Assembly (NCBI GenBank): GCA_903851235.1
Contig: CAINNR010000016.1
Coordinates: forward strand, 1-52,809
Direction: 5' to 3'
DNA length: 52,809 bases
DNA from: an uncultured Candidatus Berkelbacteria bacterium
Lineage (GTDB): Bacteria > Patescibacteriota > UBA1384 > XYA2-FULL-43-10 > CAINNR01
This document shows positions 42,253 to 50,787 of the stretch, one piece after another (the stretch's first letter is position 1; the number at the start of each line of letters is the position of its first letter). Made by a program: the position numbers and the translations under genes. The notes below the pieces were generated by a model. It did not search any database, was not told where the DNA came from, and saw only the letters and a program-made list of their open reading frames with translations.

Positions 42253-42481
42253 TGCGGGTTTCTTTTATCAAACGATTAACATCGGCTTTTTTTATCGCCA
42301 ATTTTTTTGCTTGACCTTTTCCATAGTCAAAAATTTCGCTTAACTCTTTTTGCTTGATTAAATAACCGCGCAGGGCTTCGCGAAAAAGCTCGCTTCGATT
42401 GCGACTTTCTTTCTTGGCAATCGCATCGGCTTCCCTCAGCAATTTTTTGCCAATTGAAATATTAATGATTGTTGTATCCAT
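42230..42481 (-). CDS. vapB: Ribbon-helix-helix antitoxin, VapB-like
   Basis: 83 aa. The N-terminal TIINISIGKKLLREADAIAKKESRNRSELFREALRGYL is a classic ribbon-helix-helix DNA-binding fold; the tail wraps the toxin. AAAGGAG lies just before the ATG. The promoter at 42500-42529 contains an AT-rich quasi-palindrome (ACTATATA...TATATAACT) suited to autorepression. Confidence 0.83.
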   Translation of the reverse strand: MDTTIINISIGKKLLREADAIAKKESRNRSELFREALRGYLIKQKELSEIFDYGKGQAKKLAIKKADVNRLIKETRNETKNSA

Positions 42482-42499
42482 ATTCTCCTTTCAACATAA

Positions 42500-42529
42500 A
42501 CTATATATTATCTATATAACTTATGTCAA
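42500..42529 (-). promoter_or_regulatory. vapBC promoter with embedded quasi-palindrome
   Basis: Minus strand TTGACA, 18 nt, TATAGT. The spacer and -10 form AGTTATATA...TATATAGTT. Just upstream, ACTCAG-A-CTGAGT (42531-42543) is a perfect palindrome touching the GT2 stop codon, at the presumed cassette edge. Confidence 0.6.
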
Positions 42530-42542
42530 CACTCAGACTGAG

Positions 42543-43529
42543 TTACCTCGCCAATTTTCGAACGATCAGGCCTTGGACGAAACGAATGCCGTAGCAAACA
42601 TGAGTTAGAAAGATCATCGGGATTGTCAGAATCCCAACCAGTGGGTTTTTGTAGCGCCAAGAGATGACGACGGCGTCAACGACAAGGCCGACGATGTAAA
42701 CCATAAGCGGGATGGCAGAGAATAGGAGTATGAAGTATGGAGTATGGAAGATAAATAAGGCAAAAATCAGCAAAATAAGGTACAGATCGAACAATGTTGG
42801 CGCGAAATAGCCGATTTTTAGTGAAGTTTTCGGATAGATTTTGGCGAAGTGTCCGCGGTGGAGTGCGTAGTTGCCGATCTGCTTGAAATGCTTGACCAGA
42901 TCGCTTCGGCGATGGTGATAAACGACTCCCTGCGGATCATAGATAATCTTATAGCCGGCGTTGATAATGTCAAGACAAAGTTTTGTGTCCTCGCCCGGCC
43001 AAAAAGCGCTATCAAAGCCACCGACCTGTTTGAATACATCGCGCCAAACCAGAAGATTAACTGTCGGCCAATCTTGCGTTTCGGACAGCGAACCGATCGG
43101 CAAATAGCGATTTCTGGTAAAACCGCCACCGACGTAGGACTCGAAAATCGCGCCGGAGACTTTTTGCAGAACTCCGTCGGAACTTGGAGTAATCGCCGGC
43201 CCGCCGACAGCGCCAACTTCGCCATGGCGAAAACTGCCAACCATTTTCTTAAGCCAATCAGCTTGAGGATAAGCATCATCATCCAAAAAGGCCAGGATTT
43301 TGCCGCTGGCATGTTTTAGGGCCAAATCACGTTTCTTCGCCGGTCCGACTTTCCCCGATGGAATAATTTTGGTTTTTGGCCAAGAGTGAACTTTATCTCT
43401 TTCATCCGGAAAGATAAGAATTTCAAAAGCCGGATAATCGAGCGCCAAAAGATAATCCATTGATTCATGGATGTAATCGTTGATCCGTTTGACCGGAATA
43501 ATAATTGAAACTTTTGGTCTCGACTTCAT
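42543..43529 (-). CDS. Family 2 glycosyltransferase
   Basis: 328 aa from the ATG at 43529 (MKSRPKVS). VSIIIPVKRINDYIHESMDYLLALDYP, ILIFPDERD, ILAFLDDDAYPQADW (DDD metal site) and FWPGEDTKLCLDI (ED acceptor motif). C-terminal helices (LFDLYLILLIFALFIF; FILLFSAIPLMVYIVGLVVDAV) anchor it. Its last 25 codons are duplicated at 41766, beyond vapBC. Third gene after the flippase and GT2-decarboxylase fusion. Confidence 0.88.
   Translation of the reverse strand: MKSRPKVSIIIPVKRINDYIHESMDYLLALDYPAFEILIFPDERDKVHSWPKTKIIPSGKVGPAKKRDLALKHASGKILAFLDDDAYPQADWLKKMVGSFRHGEVGAVGGPAITPSSDGVLQKVSGAIFESYVGGGFTRNRYLPIGSLSETQDWPTVNLLVWRDVFKQVGGFDSAFWPGEDTKLCLDIINAGYKIIYDPQGVVYHHRRSDLVKHFKQIGNYALHRGHFAKIYPKTSLKIGYFAPTLFDLYLILLIFALFIFHTPYFILLFSAIPLMVYIVGLVVDAVVISWRYKNPLVGILTIPMIFLTHVCYGIRFVQGLIVRKLAR
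42553..42626. repeat. 74-bp direct repeat, copy Y (native GT2 3' end)
   Basis: The source copy, within the intact GT2 coding sequence. It differs from copy X (41766-41839) at one base. Together the two copies bracket 713 bp containing only vapBC and its promoter. Confidence 0.9.
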
Positions 43530-43576
43530 GTAGGCCGATACTAGCACAAATTACGACATCTGCAAATAGCAAGTTT

Positions 43577-45304
43577 TCAGTAGCCAATTTTTTTAAACCA
43601 AGAGATCGTTCGTTTTAGGCCGGAATCTAAATTGATTTTCGGCCGCCAACTGAGCTGTTTCTTTGCCAAACTAATATCCGGCTTGCGCTTTTTCGGATCG
43701 GAGATCGCCGGCGCAATGTGGATAATTTTTGACTTCGAATCGGTTAGCTTAATGACTTTCTCTGCCAATTCAAGCATCGTAAACTCTTCGGGATTGCCAA
43801 TGTTGATCGGTCCTTCAAGATCCGAGTGAATAAATTTCAACTGAGCGTCAATTTGATCATCGACAAAACAGAACGACCGTGTCTGATTGCCACTGCCTTG
43901 GATCGTAATGTCATCACCCGATAATGCCTGTTTAATAAATTGGCTCACCACCCGGCCATCATCCGGGTCCATCAGAGGACCGTAAGTGTTAAAAATTCGA
44001 ACGACGCCGGTGTTGACGCCTTTTTGCTGCCGAGCTTGATAGATTAATGCCTCGGCGTAGCGTTTGCCTTCGTCATAACAGGATCTCATGGTATAAGATT
44101 CAACGTTGCCGGCATAACTCTCCTTCTGCGGATGTTCCAACGGATCGCCGTAAACCTCGGATGTCGACGCCTGAAAAAACCGAGCGTCATTTTTGAGCGC
44201 GAATTTCAGCAAATTTTCCGTGCCAATTGAACAGGTTTCCAAGGTTTTTATCGGGTCGAGATAATACTTTGGCGGCGAGGCCGGACAAGCGTAGTTCAGA
44301 ACAAAATCAAATTTGCCCCGAAACTTCAACGGCTGGCGAATATCATGTTTTTTAAATCTAAACCTCCTATTTTTTCCCAGCTCGGCTAGATTTCTGCCGC
44401 TGCCAGTCTGCAAATTGTCGATAACCAAAACTCGGCCACCGGCTTTTAGTATTCGCTTGGCAATGTTGGCGCCAAGAAAACCGGCGCCGCCGGCGATGAG
44501 ATAATTTTTACCGACATATTTATTCTCTCTGCCAACAAAAGCTTTTTTCGCAATCGGAGCTTCAATCTGACTCATGCGGCGATAATAATTTAGGATTCTG
44601 GCCCGATAGAAAACCGCCAGGGTGTCGAGAATCATTTTCTGTATCGTTTTTAAGTTGATACCCGAACTGACGGCGTTAAAATCCATTTCAATCGGCGCCT
44701 CAAAGACTCGCCGATAACCGAGCTGGTGGGCAATCACCAACATCTCGAGATCAAAGGCATATTGCTTAACCAGCGCCCGTGGAACGACATCTTTGGCAAC
44801 CTTGCTCCTTAGAAATTTCAAACCGGCTTGGGTGTCGGTGACATTCAAACCGAATAAAATTCTAATCACCCGCTGGTAAATCCAAGAGAAAATTCGTCGT
44901 TTTCGCGGATAGTTGACCTGCGACGCCGGGTGGCGTTTCGAACCCAAAACAAAATCGGCGTCAAAAATCTCCATTAATTTGACAAATTTATCGAATTGCC
45001 TCGGGTCAAAGTCACCACCGGCATCGGTAAAAGTGATAATTTCGCCCTCGGCGTGTTTGGTACCGTACTTTAAGGCGTAGCCCTTGCCGTGGTTTGGATG
45101 ATACTCCAGAACTCTGATATTTTTTGATTTATGCCCTCTGGCCTTGGCCGCCGTTCTATCCGGTGAGCCGTCAACGACAACAATCACCTCATAGGAGTAA
45201 CCCAGGGTGTCGTGAGCTTTAACAATTTTATCGATCGTCCGGTAGATATTCTTCTCTTCGTTGTAGGCCGGAATGATAATTGAAAGTTTCGGGGACTTTT
45301 TCAT
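43577..45304 (-). CDS. Fusion of GT2 and UDP-glucuronate decarboxylase-like domain
   Basis: 575 aa in two parts. Residues 1-240 are a dolichyl-phosphate-mannose-synthase-like GT2: SIIIPAYNEEKNIYRTI, VVVDGSPDRT, ITFTDAGGDFDP. Residues 265-575 are an extended short-chain dehydrogenase: YLIAGGAGFLGANIAK (NAD loop), CPASPPKYYLDPIKTLET, QASTSEVYGDPLEHPQKE and SCYDEGKRYAE with the YxxxK pair. These match UDP-xylose synthase (Uxs). One chain may thus make UDP-xylose or a related sugar and transfer a sugar to a polyprenyl phosphate. The usual NPIGPR before SCYDEGKR reads ESYTMR here, so specificity may differ. No stop or frameshift at the join. Confidence 0.85.
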   Translation of the reverse strand: MKKSPKLSIIIPAYNEEKNIYRTIDKIVKAHDTLGYSYEVIVVVDGSPDRTAAKARGHKSKNIRVLEYHPNHGKGYALKYGTKHAEGEIITFTDAGGDFDPRQFDKFVKLMEIFDADFVLGSKRHPASQVNYPRKRRIFSWIYQRVIRILFGLNVTDTQAGLKFLRSKVAKDVVPRALVKQYAFDLEMLVIAHQLGYRRVFEAPIEMDFNAVSSGINLKTIQKMILDTLAVFYRARILNYYRRMSQIEAPIAKKAFVGRENKYVGKNYLIAGGAGFLGANIAKRILKAGGRVLVIDNLQTGSGRNLAELGKNRRFRFKKHDIRQPLKFRGKFDFVLNYACPASPPKYYLDPIKTLETCSIGTENLLKFALKNDARFFQASTSEVYGDPLEHPQKESYAGNVESYTMRSCYDEGKRYAEALIYQARQQKGVNTGVVRIFNTYGPLMDPDDGRVVSQFIKQALSGDDITIQGSGNQTRSFCFVDDQIDAQLKFIHSDLEGPINIGNPEEFTMLELAEKVIKLTDSKSKIIHIAPAISDPKKRKPDISLAKKQLSWRPKINLDSGLKRTISWFKKIGY

Positions 45305-45311
45305 GGCAAAC

Positions 45312-46595
45312 CTAAGTGATTTGTTCTCCCCTCAAAAACAGTTTAATTTGACTCTTTTTGCTAAAAAGATAATACAGCATCATGGCGACAAAAAGCAAAC
45401 CGAAGCTGGCGATGATAATATGAACGACAGTCAAAATCGATGAATGCCAGAAGTGAATCGCCCCGATCATAATTAATAAATCGGCGACAAAAAGCCAGAT
45501 GAATTTAAAATCCTTTATTACCAGATAATAGTTCACCAGCAGGTTTATCAGTGAGTAAAACAGCATGCCAAGCGCGACCAGAGGTAAAAGCTGATATTGT
45601 CCGACATACTGTTTGCCGTAAATTGAGATGATTTTCGCCGGCGCAATCATATCGGCGCCAAGAACTAATAACGAGCCTAAGACGACAAATAAAAGTGAGT
45701 AGAAAAAAATCGGATAATGTTTGATGCCTTTGGTTTTCTTTTCGGAAATCATCGGAAACATAACGGTTACAACCGGCCCGGTGATGTAAAGAACGATTTT
45801 TGCCAAAGTCGAAATTGCCGAGTAAACTCCGGCATCGGTCGGAGAAAAGTAATGTTTGATCAGTATGATGTCGAGCGTTTGAGCGATGATCAGAAGGACA
45901 GTAGCAATTAGCGCCGGCTGGGAGTAATTTAGAATTTCTCGCCGATCGAATTTGAAATTTTTCGCCGTCAGGTCGCGACCGGCCCGGCGAAAGATCGTAT
46001 TAATCGGCACAAAGGTGATAAAATAGGAAATTGCCGTTGCCAAAACCACAGCCGAGAGTGCGCCGGAGACGGCAAAGCCGATTTTGACCAAAATGATTCC
46101 CAGTGCCAGTCGAAGCGCCATCTCCAAAGCGCCAATAAATGAAACGGCGGCAAAACGCTGGGATCCCTGAAGAATACCTTTGTTGACGGCGATCGTCAGG
46201 CCGAAAAACAAGCTCAGAAAGGAGATAAAAACCGGCAGTAAATTGCTGATTGAAAAGTAGTTGGCGATCGGTTTAGTTAAAATCAGACAGATGATCAGGA
46301 TCGCCAGCGCTATAAGATAAACCCAGCGGCTAAAAACCGAGAACAATCTCTTCAGCGCCCGAAACTTTTCACCGGCATAAAGTTCGCTCGAATATTTCAT
46401 TGTCACGGTCAAAATGGCACCGGCGGCGACGGAGATGATCATCAACAGCGACATTAAAGCCGTCATTTCGCCGTAATCACGCGGTCCGAGATATCGGCCC
46501 ATCAGAACACTGAAGGCAAAAGAAAAAAGGCCGCCGATAATCGTGCCGACAAAGATAATAAAACTGTTAGAAAAGAGTTTTTTCGTTTCGTGCAT
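45312..46595 (-). CDS. Polysaccharide flippase, Wzx/RfbX type
   Basis: 427 aa from the ATG at 46595 (MHETKKLF); the 61 extra residues of the track ORF are rejected because they read through the promoter region. About 12-14 helices and the MOP-superfamily opening SNSFIIFVGTIIGGLFSFAFSVLMGRYLGPRDYGEM. It exports lipid-linked repeat units or glycans. A TATATT -10 lies ten nt before the ATG, so the mRNA may have almost no leader. Head of the operon with 45304 and 43529. Confidence 0.87.
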   Translation of the reverse strand: MHETKKLFSNSFIIFVGTIIGGLFSFAFSVLMGRYLGPRDYGEMTALMSLLMIISVAAGAILTVTMKYSSELYAGEKFRALKRLFSVFSRWVYLIALAILIICLILTKPIANYFSISNLLPVFISFLSLFFGLTIAVNKGILQGSQRFAAVSFIGALEMALRLALGIILVKIGFAVSGALSAVVLATAISYFITFVPINTIFRRAGRDLTAKNFKFDRREILNYSQPALIATVLLIIAQTLDIILIKHYFSPTDAGVYSAISTLAKIVLYITGPVVTVMFPMISEKKTKGIKHYPIFFYSLLFVVLGSLLVLGADMIAPAKIISIYGKQYVGQYQLLPLVALGMLFYSLINLLVNYYLVIKDFKFIWLFVADLLIMIGAIHFWHSSILTVVHIIIASFGLLFVAMMLYYLFSKKSQIKLFLRGEQIT

Positions 46596-46788
46596 GAGCA
46601 AATAGAATATAACACATCTCTCCTTGTCAGTCGAATGTGTTTTAACGCTCTTGTGGGCATTTCTCACAGAAATTCGAAATGTCGCTACTTGTATCTTGTT
46701 ATAACAAAAATAGTTGAAATGATAAAGTATAAGTGGTAAATTGATATTGGATTTACCTGTAGATAAAGATAACGACAAAGGAGCTATA
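46596..46788. other. Divergent control region between flippase and rml operon
   Basis: AT-rich. Minus strand TCGACT-17-TATATT serves the flippase. Plus strand TTGAAA-17-TAAATT ending at 46742 can serve rmlA. Both are inferred by eye. AAAGGAG precedes rmlA by five nt. Confidence 0.4.
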
Positions 46789-47703
46789 ATGAAAGGTATT
46801 ATTTTGGCCGGTGGCGCCGGAACACGGCTTTATCCGGCAACACTGACGGTTTCCAAACAGTTAATGGCGGTTTATGATAAACCGATGATCTATTATCCGC
46901 TCTCGGTTCTAATGCTGGCGGGAATCCGTGACGTTTTGATAATTTCAACGCCGTTCGACTTGCCGAATTTCAAAAAACTTTTAGGCGACGGCAAAGAAAT
47001 CGGGATGAAATTTTCTTACAAAGAGCAAGCCGCTCCGAACGGTTTGGCTGAAGCTTTTATTATCGGTGACAAATTTATCGGCAACGATTCGGTGGCGATG
47101 ATTTTGGGTGACAATATCTTCTACTCCGCTGGCCTGACCGGACTGTTAAAACAGGCTTGCAAAACCAAAAAAGGCGGCCACATTTTCGCCGTTCACGTTC
47201 CCGATCCGGAGCGATTTGGTGTCGTCGATTTTGATAAAAGTGGCAAGGTTCTGTCGATTGAAGAGAAACCGGAACATCCGAAATCCAATTATGCCGTTCC
47301 CGGATTGTATTTCTTCGGTCCGGAAGTTGTCAAAGAAGCAAAAAATTTGAAACCGTCGGCCAGGGGCGAATTGGAGATGCCGGACCTCTGCCGTAAATTT
47401 CTCAATCGAGGCGAACTTAAAGTTACCGTTCTACCGCGCGGTTTGGCTTGGCTCGACACCGGAACTCACGCTGCAATGAACAAAGCCAATAACTATGTTC
47501 AGATTATGCAGGAGATGACCGGCATGAACATCGCCTGTGTTGAAGAGATCGCTTACCGTCAAGGCTGGATTGATGATAAACGACTAGACGCGACAATCGA
47601 AAAGATGGGCAAGTCAAGTTACGCCGATTACCTGCGGCGAATAGAACGGGAAGCCTCTAAATTGGAACAGACGACTGATGATTATCTTCACGCCAACCGA
47701 TAA
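46789..47703 (+). CDS. rmlA: Glucose-1-phosphate thymidylyltransferase
   Basis: 304 aa from the ATG at 46789; the ORF track adds 16 residues from a TTG. IILAGGAGTRLYPATLTVSKQL is the nucleotide loop with catalytic Arg and Lys, then PMIYYPLSVLMLAGIRDVLII, LGDNIFY (metal-binding Asp), and VVDFDKSGKVLSIEEKPEHPKSNYAVPGLYF. WLDTGTHAAMNKA is the C-terminal mark of the family. It makes dTDP-glucose, the first step to dTDP-L-rhamnose. First gene of the rml operon. Confidence 0.96.
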   Translation: MKGIILAGGAGTRLYPATLTVSKQLMAVYDKPMIYYPLSVLMLAGIRDVLIISTPFDLPNFKKLLGDGKEIGMKFSYKEQAAPNGLAEAFIIGDKFIGNDSVAMILGDNIFYSAGLTGLLKQACKTKKGGHIFAVHVPDPERFGVVDFDKSGKVLSIEEKPEHPKSNYAVPGLYFFGPEVVKEAKNLKPSARGELEMPDLCRKFLNRGELKVTVLPRGLAWLDTGTHAAMNKANNYVQIMQEMTGMNIACVEEIAYRQGWIDDKRLDATIEKMGKSSYADYLRRIEREASKLEQTTDDYLHANR

Positions 47704-47729
47704 AAATTGACAACTAACTTACGGAGCAA

Positions 47730-48281
47730 ATGATGAAAATTATTGAGACTGAAATTCCCGAGGTAAAAATTATTGAACCGGATGTTTTTGGTGATCATCG
47801 CGGCTGGTTTATGGAATCATACAGCAAAAAAAAGTTTGCCGATTTGGGAATTGACTGCAATTTTGTTCAGGACAACCACTCCTTTTCAGCCGAAAAGGGC
47901 ACTTTGCGCGGCATTCACTTTCAGATAAATCCGATGTCCCAAGCCAAACTTACCCGCTGCACCGTTGGTGCGGTGATGGATATTATCGTCGACCTGCGAA
48001 AAAACTCGCCAACTTACAAAAAATGGCTTAAAATTGAACTCTCAGCCGAGAACAAACGGCTGGCGTTCGCACCCCGAGGTTTCGGTCACGGATTCGTCAC
48101 ACTGACGGAAAATGTCAATTTTCAGTATAAGGTTGATGAATATTACTCTGCCGAATTCGACCGCAGTATTCGTTTCGACGACAAGGAGATCGGCATTGAT
48201 TGGGGAATTGCTGACCCGATACTGTCCGACAAAGACAAAAATGCCCCGCTTTTAAAAGACAGTGATATCAATTTTGAATAA
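47730..48281 (+). CDS. rmlC: dTDP-4-dehydrorhamnose 3,5-epimerase
   Basis: 183 aa; the second ATG, at 47733, has the better spacing to GGAG, so true length may be 182. DHRGWFMESYSKKKF, FVQDNHSFSAEKGTLRGIHFQ (catalytic His), AFAPRGFGHGFVTL and FQYKVDEYYSAEFDRSIRFDD (catalytic Tyr region). Cupin fold. Third enzyme of the rhamnose pathway. Confidence 0.95.
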   Translation: MMKIIETEIPEVKIIEPDVFGDHRGWFMESYSKKKFADLGIDCNFVQDNHSFSAEKGTLRGIHFQINPMSQAKLTRCTVGAVMDIIVDLRKNSPTYKKWLKIELSAENKRLAFAPRGFGHGFVTLTENVNFQYKVDEYYSAEFDRSIRFDDKEIGIDWGIADPILSDKDKNAPLLKDSDINFE

Positions 48282-48298
48282 TAATTTGAGTAATCAAC

Positions 48299-48769
48299 AT
48301 GTCTGACCCAATGGATATTTATTCCAAACCAATAAAAACCCAGAATACTAAGTTGGGTAGATTATTTTGGATGCAACCACGAAGAAAACCGGAGAAACCC
48401 GGCCGCGAATTGATTGTTAATTTTGATGACCGCTTTCCTTTTGCAAATGATTTTGAAGTTCATTTCAGCTATTTGGTGAAATTTTTCGAAATCGGAAATT
48501 TTGCCGGCAACCATTACCACATTAAAAAACAGGAATTATTCATTCCCGTCAGCGGAAAATTCACGGTTCATCTCGAAAATATTGAAACCAAAGAGAAGGA
48601 AACAATCAAAATTGACTCCGAGGAAAGACAAATATTTTATATCCAACCCAAAACCGCCCACAAGGTAGTTTCCGAATCGGCAAACGCAGTTTTGCTAGTC
48701 TTGGCGACAAGTGCGAACATCGATGGAGACGAATTTGGATACGTAATTAAGAGTAATGAAATAAATTAG
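48299..48769 (+). CDS. Cupin-fold sugar-nucleotide modifying protein (WxcM/FdtA-like)
   Basis: 156 aa. Cupin motif 1 is GNFAGNHYHIKKQELFIPVSGKFTVHLEN; motif 2 is FYIQPKTAHKVVSES. This resembles the WxcM/FdtA-type cupins that isomerise or act on dTDP-keto sugars. Placed between rmlC and rmlB, so a dTDP-4-keto-6-deoxyglucose product may be diverted here to a second sugar. Function not proven; a metal-binding regulator is the alternative. Confidence 0.6.
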   Translation: MSDPMDIYSKPIKTQNTKLGRLFWMQPRRKPEKPGRELIVNFDDRFPFANDFEVHFSYLVKFFEIGNFAGNHYHIKKQELFIPVSGKFTVHLENIETKEKETIKIDSEERQIFYIQPKTAHKVVSESANAVLLVLATSANIDGDEFGYVIKSNEIN

Positions 48770-48777
48770 GAGTTTTT

Positions 48778-49767
48778 ATGAAAATCCTCGTTACCGGCGG
48801 TGCCGGCTTTATCGGCACAAATTTCGTCTATTACATGGTTAACAAAGGTCACGAGGTTGTGGTTTTGGATAAGCTGACATACGCTGGTGGTAAAGATAAT
48901 TTGGAGCCACTTGGCGATAAAGTCAAATTGATTGTTGCCGATGTTTGCAATCGCGACGCGGTAAAAGATGCGGTCAAGGGTATGGACTGGGTAGTTCACT
49001 TCGCTGCCGAATCTCACGTTACGCGATCTGAGAGTGATCCTGAACTTTTTTATCGCTCAAATGTTGAAGGTACGAAGGTGATGATTGAGGAATCAATCGC
49101 CGCCAACGTTAAAAAATTTCTCCATATTTCAACCGATGAAGTTTACGGGTCAACAGATGGAGCCTTATTTAAGGAATCTGATAAATTGCCCGGCGATAGC
49201 CAGGCATCTAGCGCTTATGCAAAATCAAAGTCATTAGCTGATGATTTAGCCCAAAACTTTGCAAAAAAAGGCGCACCAATTTTGATAACCAGAACGACAA
49301 ATAATTTCGGCCCTTGGCAATATCCGGAAAAGGCTTTGCCACGCTGGGTTACAAATCTTTTGCTCGGAGAAAAAATTCCGGTTTGGGGCGAAGGCAAACA
49401 AGTTCGCGACTGGCTTTTCGCGCCGGATAATGCCAAGGCAATTGAATTTGTACTAGAAAACGGCAAACTTGGCGAAGTTTATAATGTCGCTGCTAACAAC
49501 AAACCGGAAATTACCAACAAAATGGTTGCTAAAATTCTTTGCAAATCCTTGGACAAAGATCCCAACGAATGGATCGACTATATCCCCGATCCACGGCCAG
49601 ATCACGATTTTCGCTATGCCATCGACACAACAAAATTAGAATCTCTTGGCTGGAAACCAAATCGCGATCCGGAAAATCAATTTCCAGAAACCGTAAAATG
49701 GTATCAAGATAATCAAGAATGGTGGAAAAAGCGCAAAGCCGAAGCCGAAAGCATCTATAAAAAGTAA
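48778..49767 (+). CDS. rmlB: dTDP-glucose 4,6-dehydratase
   Basis: 329 aa. KILVTGGAGFIGTNFVYYM binds NAD. VVHFAAESHVTRSESDPELFYRSNVEGT, HISTDEVYGS (TDE catalytic set) and SAYAKSKSLADDL (YxxxK) follow. RTTNNFGPWQYPEKALPRWV is the RmlB signature. Residue 87-91 AAESH matches the classic AAESHVDRS with Thr for Asp. 8 nt after the cupin gene. Confidence 0.95.
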   Translation: MKILVTGGAGFIGTNFVYYMVNKGHEVVVLDKLTYAGGKDNLEPLGDKVKLIVADVCNRDAVKDAVKGMDWVVHFAAESHVTRSESDPELFYRSNVEGTKVMIEESIAANVKKFLHISTDEVYGSTDGALFKESDKLPGDSQASSAYAKSKSLADDLAQNFAKKGAPILITRTTNNFGPWQYPEKALPRWVTNLLLGEKIPVWGEGKQVRDWLFAPDNAKAIEFVLENGKLGEVYNVAANNKPEITNKMVAKILCKSLDKDPNEWIDYIPDPRPDHDFRYAIDTTKLESLGWKPNRDPENQFPETVKWYQDNQEWWKKRKAEAESIYKK

Positions 49768-49794
49768 ATTTTATTCGTAATTTGGTAAGAGACT

Positions 49795-50730
49795 ATGAAA
49801 ATTCTAATCACCGGTGCCAATGGTCAACTTGGATTAACTTTGCAGGATGTTTTCGCCGGCAACGATTTGGTTTTGACCGACAAGGAAACATTGGATATTA
49901 CCGACGCCAAAGCTGTTGATAATTTTGTTGATGTCGCAAAGCCCAATGTGATAATCAATGCCGCCGCTTATACCGCCGTCGATCAAGCCGAGATTGATAA
50001 GGAATTGGCAAAAAAAATAAATCTCAATGGCGCGAAAAATTTGGCAGCAGCAGCAAAAAAAACCGGCGCAATATTTTTTCAGGTTTCAACCGATTTTGTT
50101 TTTGACGGTAAAAAGTCCAAACCGTATGTCGAATCCGACGAGCCGAATCCGCTTTCATATTACGGCCAGAGTAAACTGGATGGAGAAAAAGCCGTGGCCG
50201 CCGTCGGCGGAAAATATTTTATTCTCCGAACTGCCTGGCTTTATTCACCGTTTGGCAAGAATTTCGTCAAAACAATTGCAAAACTCGGTCGCGAAAAAGA
50301 GGAATTAAAAATCGTTTCCGACCAAATCGGCTGTCCAACCTACGCTTATGATTTGGCGCTGGCGATGAAACAGCTGATTGATTTGGTTCCCAGCAATCAA
50401 GTAATTGAACAACCTGTCTCGACTGGCACAAGCCAAGGCGGATCGAGCAACGATTCTATCTTCGGTCTTTACCATTTCGCCGGCACCGGCGAATGCTCTT
50501 GGTTTGAATTTGCCCAGGAGATAGTGAAATTGTCGGATGGCAAGGCCAAAGTTATTCCCCAAACTTCATATGAATACGCCGCCAGTCGCGGCGAAACGAT
50601 TATCGCCGAGCGACCGAAATATTCACCACTAAATTGCGATAAAATCGAAAAACTCGGTATCAAAACCATCCCTTGGCAAGAATCCTTGGCAAAATGTATT
50701 GAAATTCTGAAACAAAATAAAGAGCTCTAA
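49795..50730 (+). CDS. rmlD: dTDP-4-dehydrorhamnose reductase
   Basis: 311 aa. MKILITGANGQLGLTLQDVF, NAAAYTAVDQAE, QVSTDFVFDGKKSKPYVESDEPNPLSYYGQSKLDGE (YxxxK) and RTAWLYSPFGKNFVKTI match RmlD closely. An inserted acidic and Gly/Ser loop (EQPVSTGTSQGGSSN, near 205-220) is not in the standard enzyme. Final gene of the operon and last step to dTDP-L-rhamnose. Confidence 0.95.
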   Translation: MKILITGANGQLGLTLQDVFAGNDLVLTDKETLDITDAKAVDNFVDVAKPNVIINAAAYTAVDQAEIDKELAKKINLNGAKNLAAAAKKTGAIFFQVSTDFVFDGKKSKPYVESDEPNPLSYYGQSKLDGEKAVAAVGGKYFILRTAWLYSPFGKNFVKTIAKLGREKEELKIVSDQIGCPTYAYDLALAMKQLIDLVPSNQVIEQPVSTGTSQGGSSNDSIFGLYHFAGTGECSWFEFAQEIVKLSDGKAKVIPQTSYEYAASRGETIIAERPKYSPLNCDKIEKLGIKTIPWQESLAKCIEILKQNKEL

Positions 50731-50738
50731 AGTTTTGA

Positions 50739-50767
50739 TAAAAAAAGACGGCCGAACTTTGGCCGCC
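50739..50767. terminator. Bidirectional terminator
   Basis: CGGCC, seven nt, GGCCG with T7 on the minus strand and a poorer T-run on the plus strand. It separates rmlD from the convergent 50788 gene. Confidence 0.75.
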
Positions 50768-50787
50768 ATTTGTATTTTTCAGAAAAC

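Noticed and set aside
42818-43312. 164-aa ORF on the minus strand and 156-aa ORF on the plus strand
   Set aside because: Both are shadows of the GT2 at 42543.
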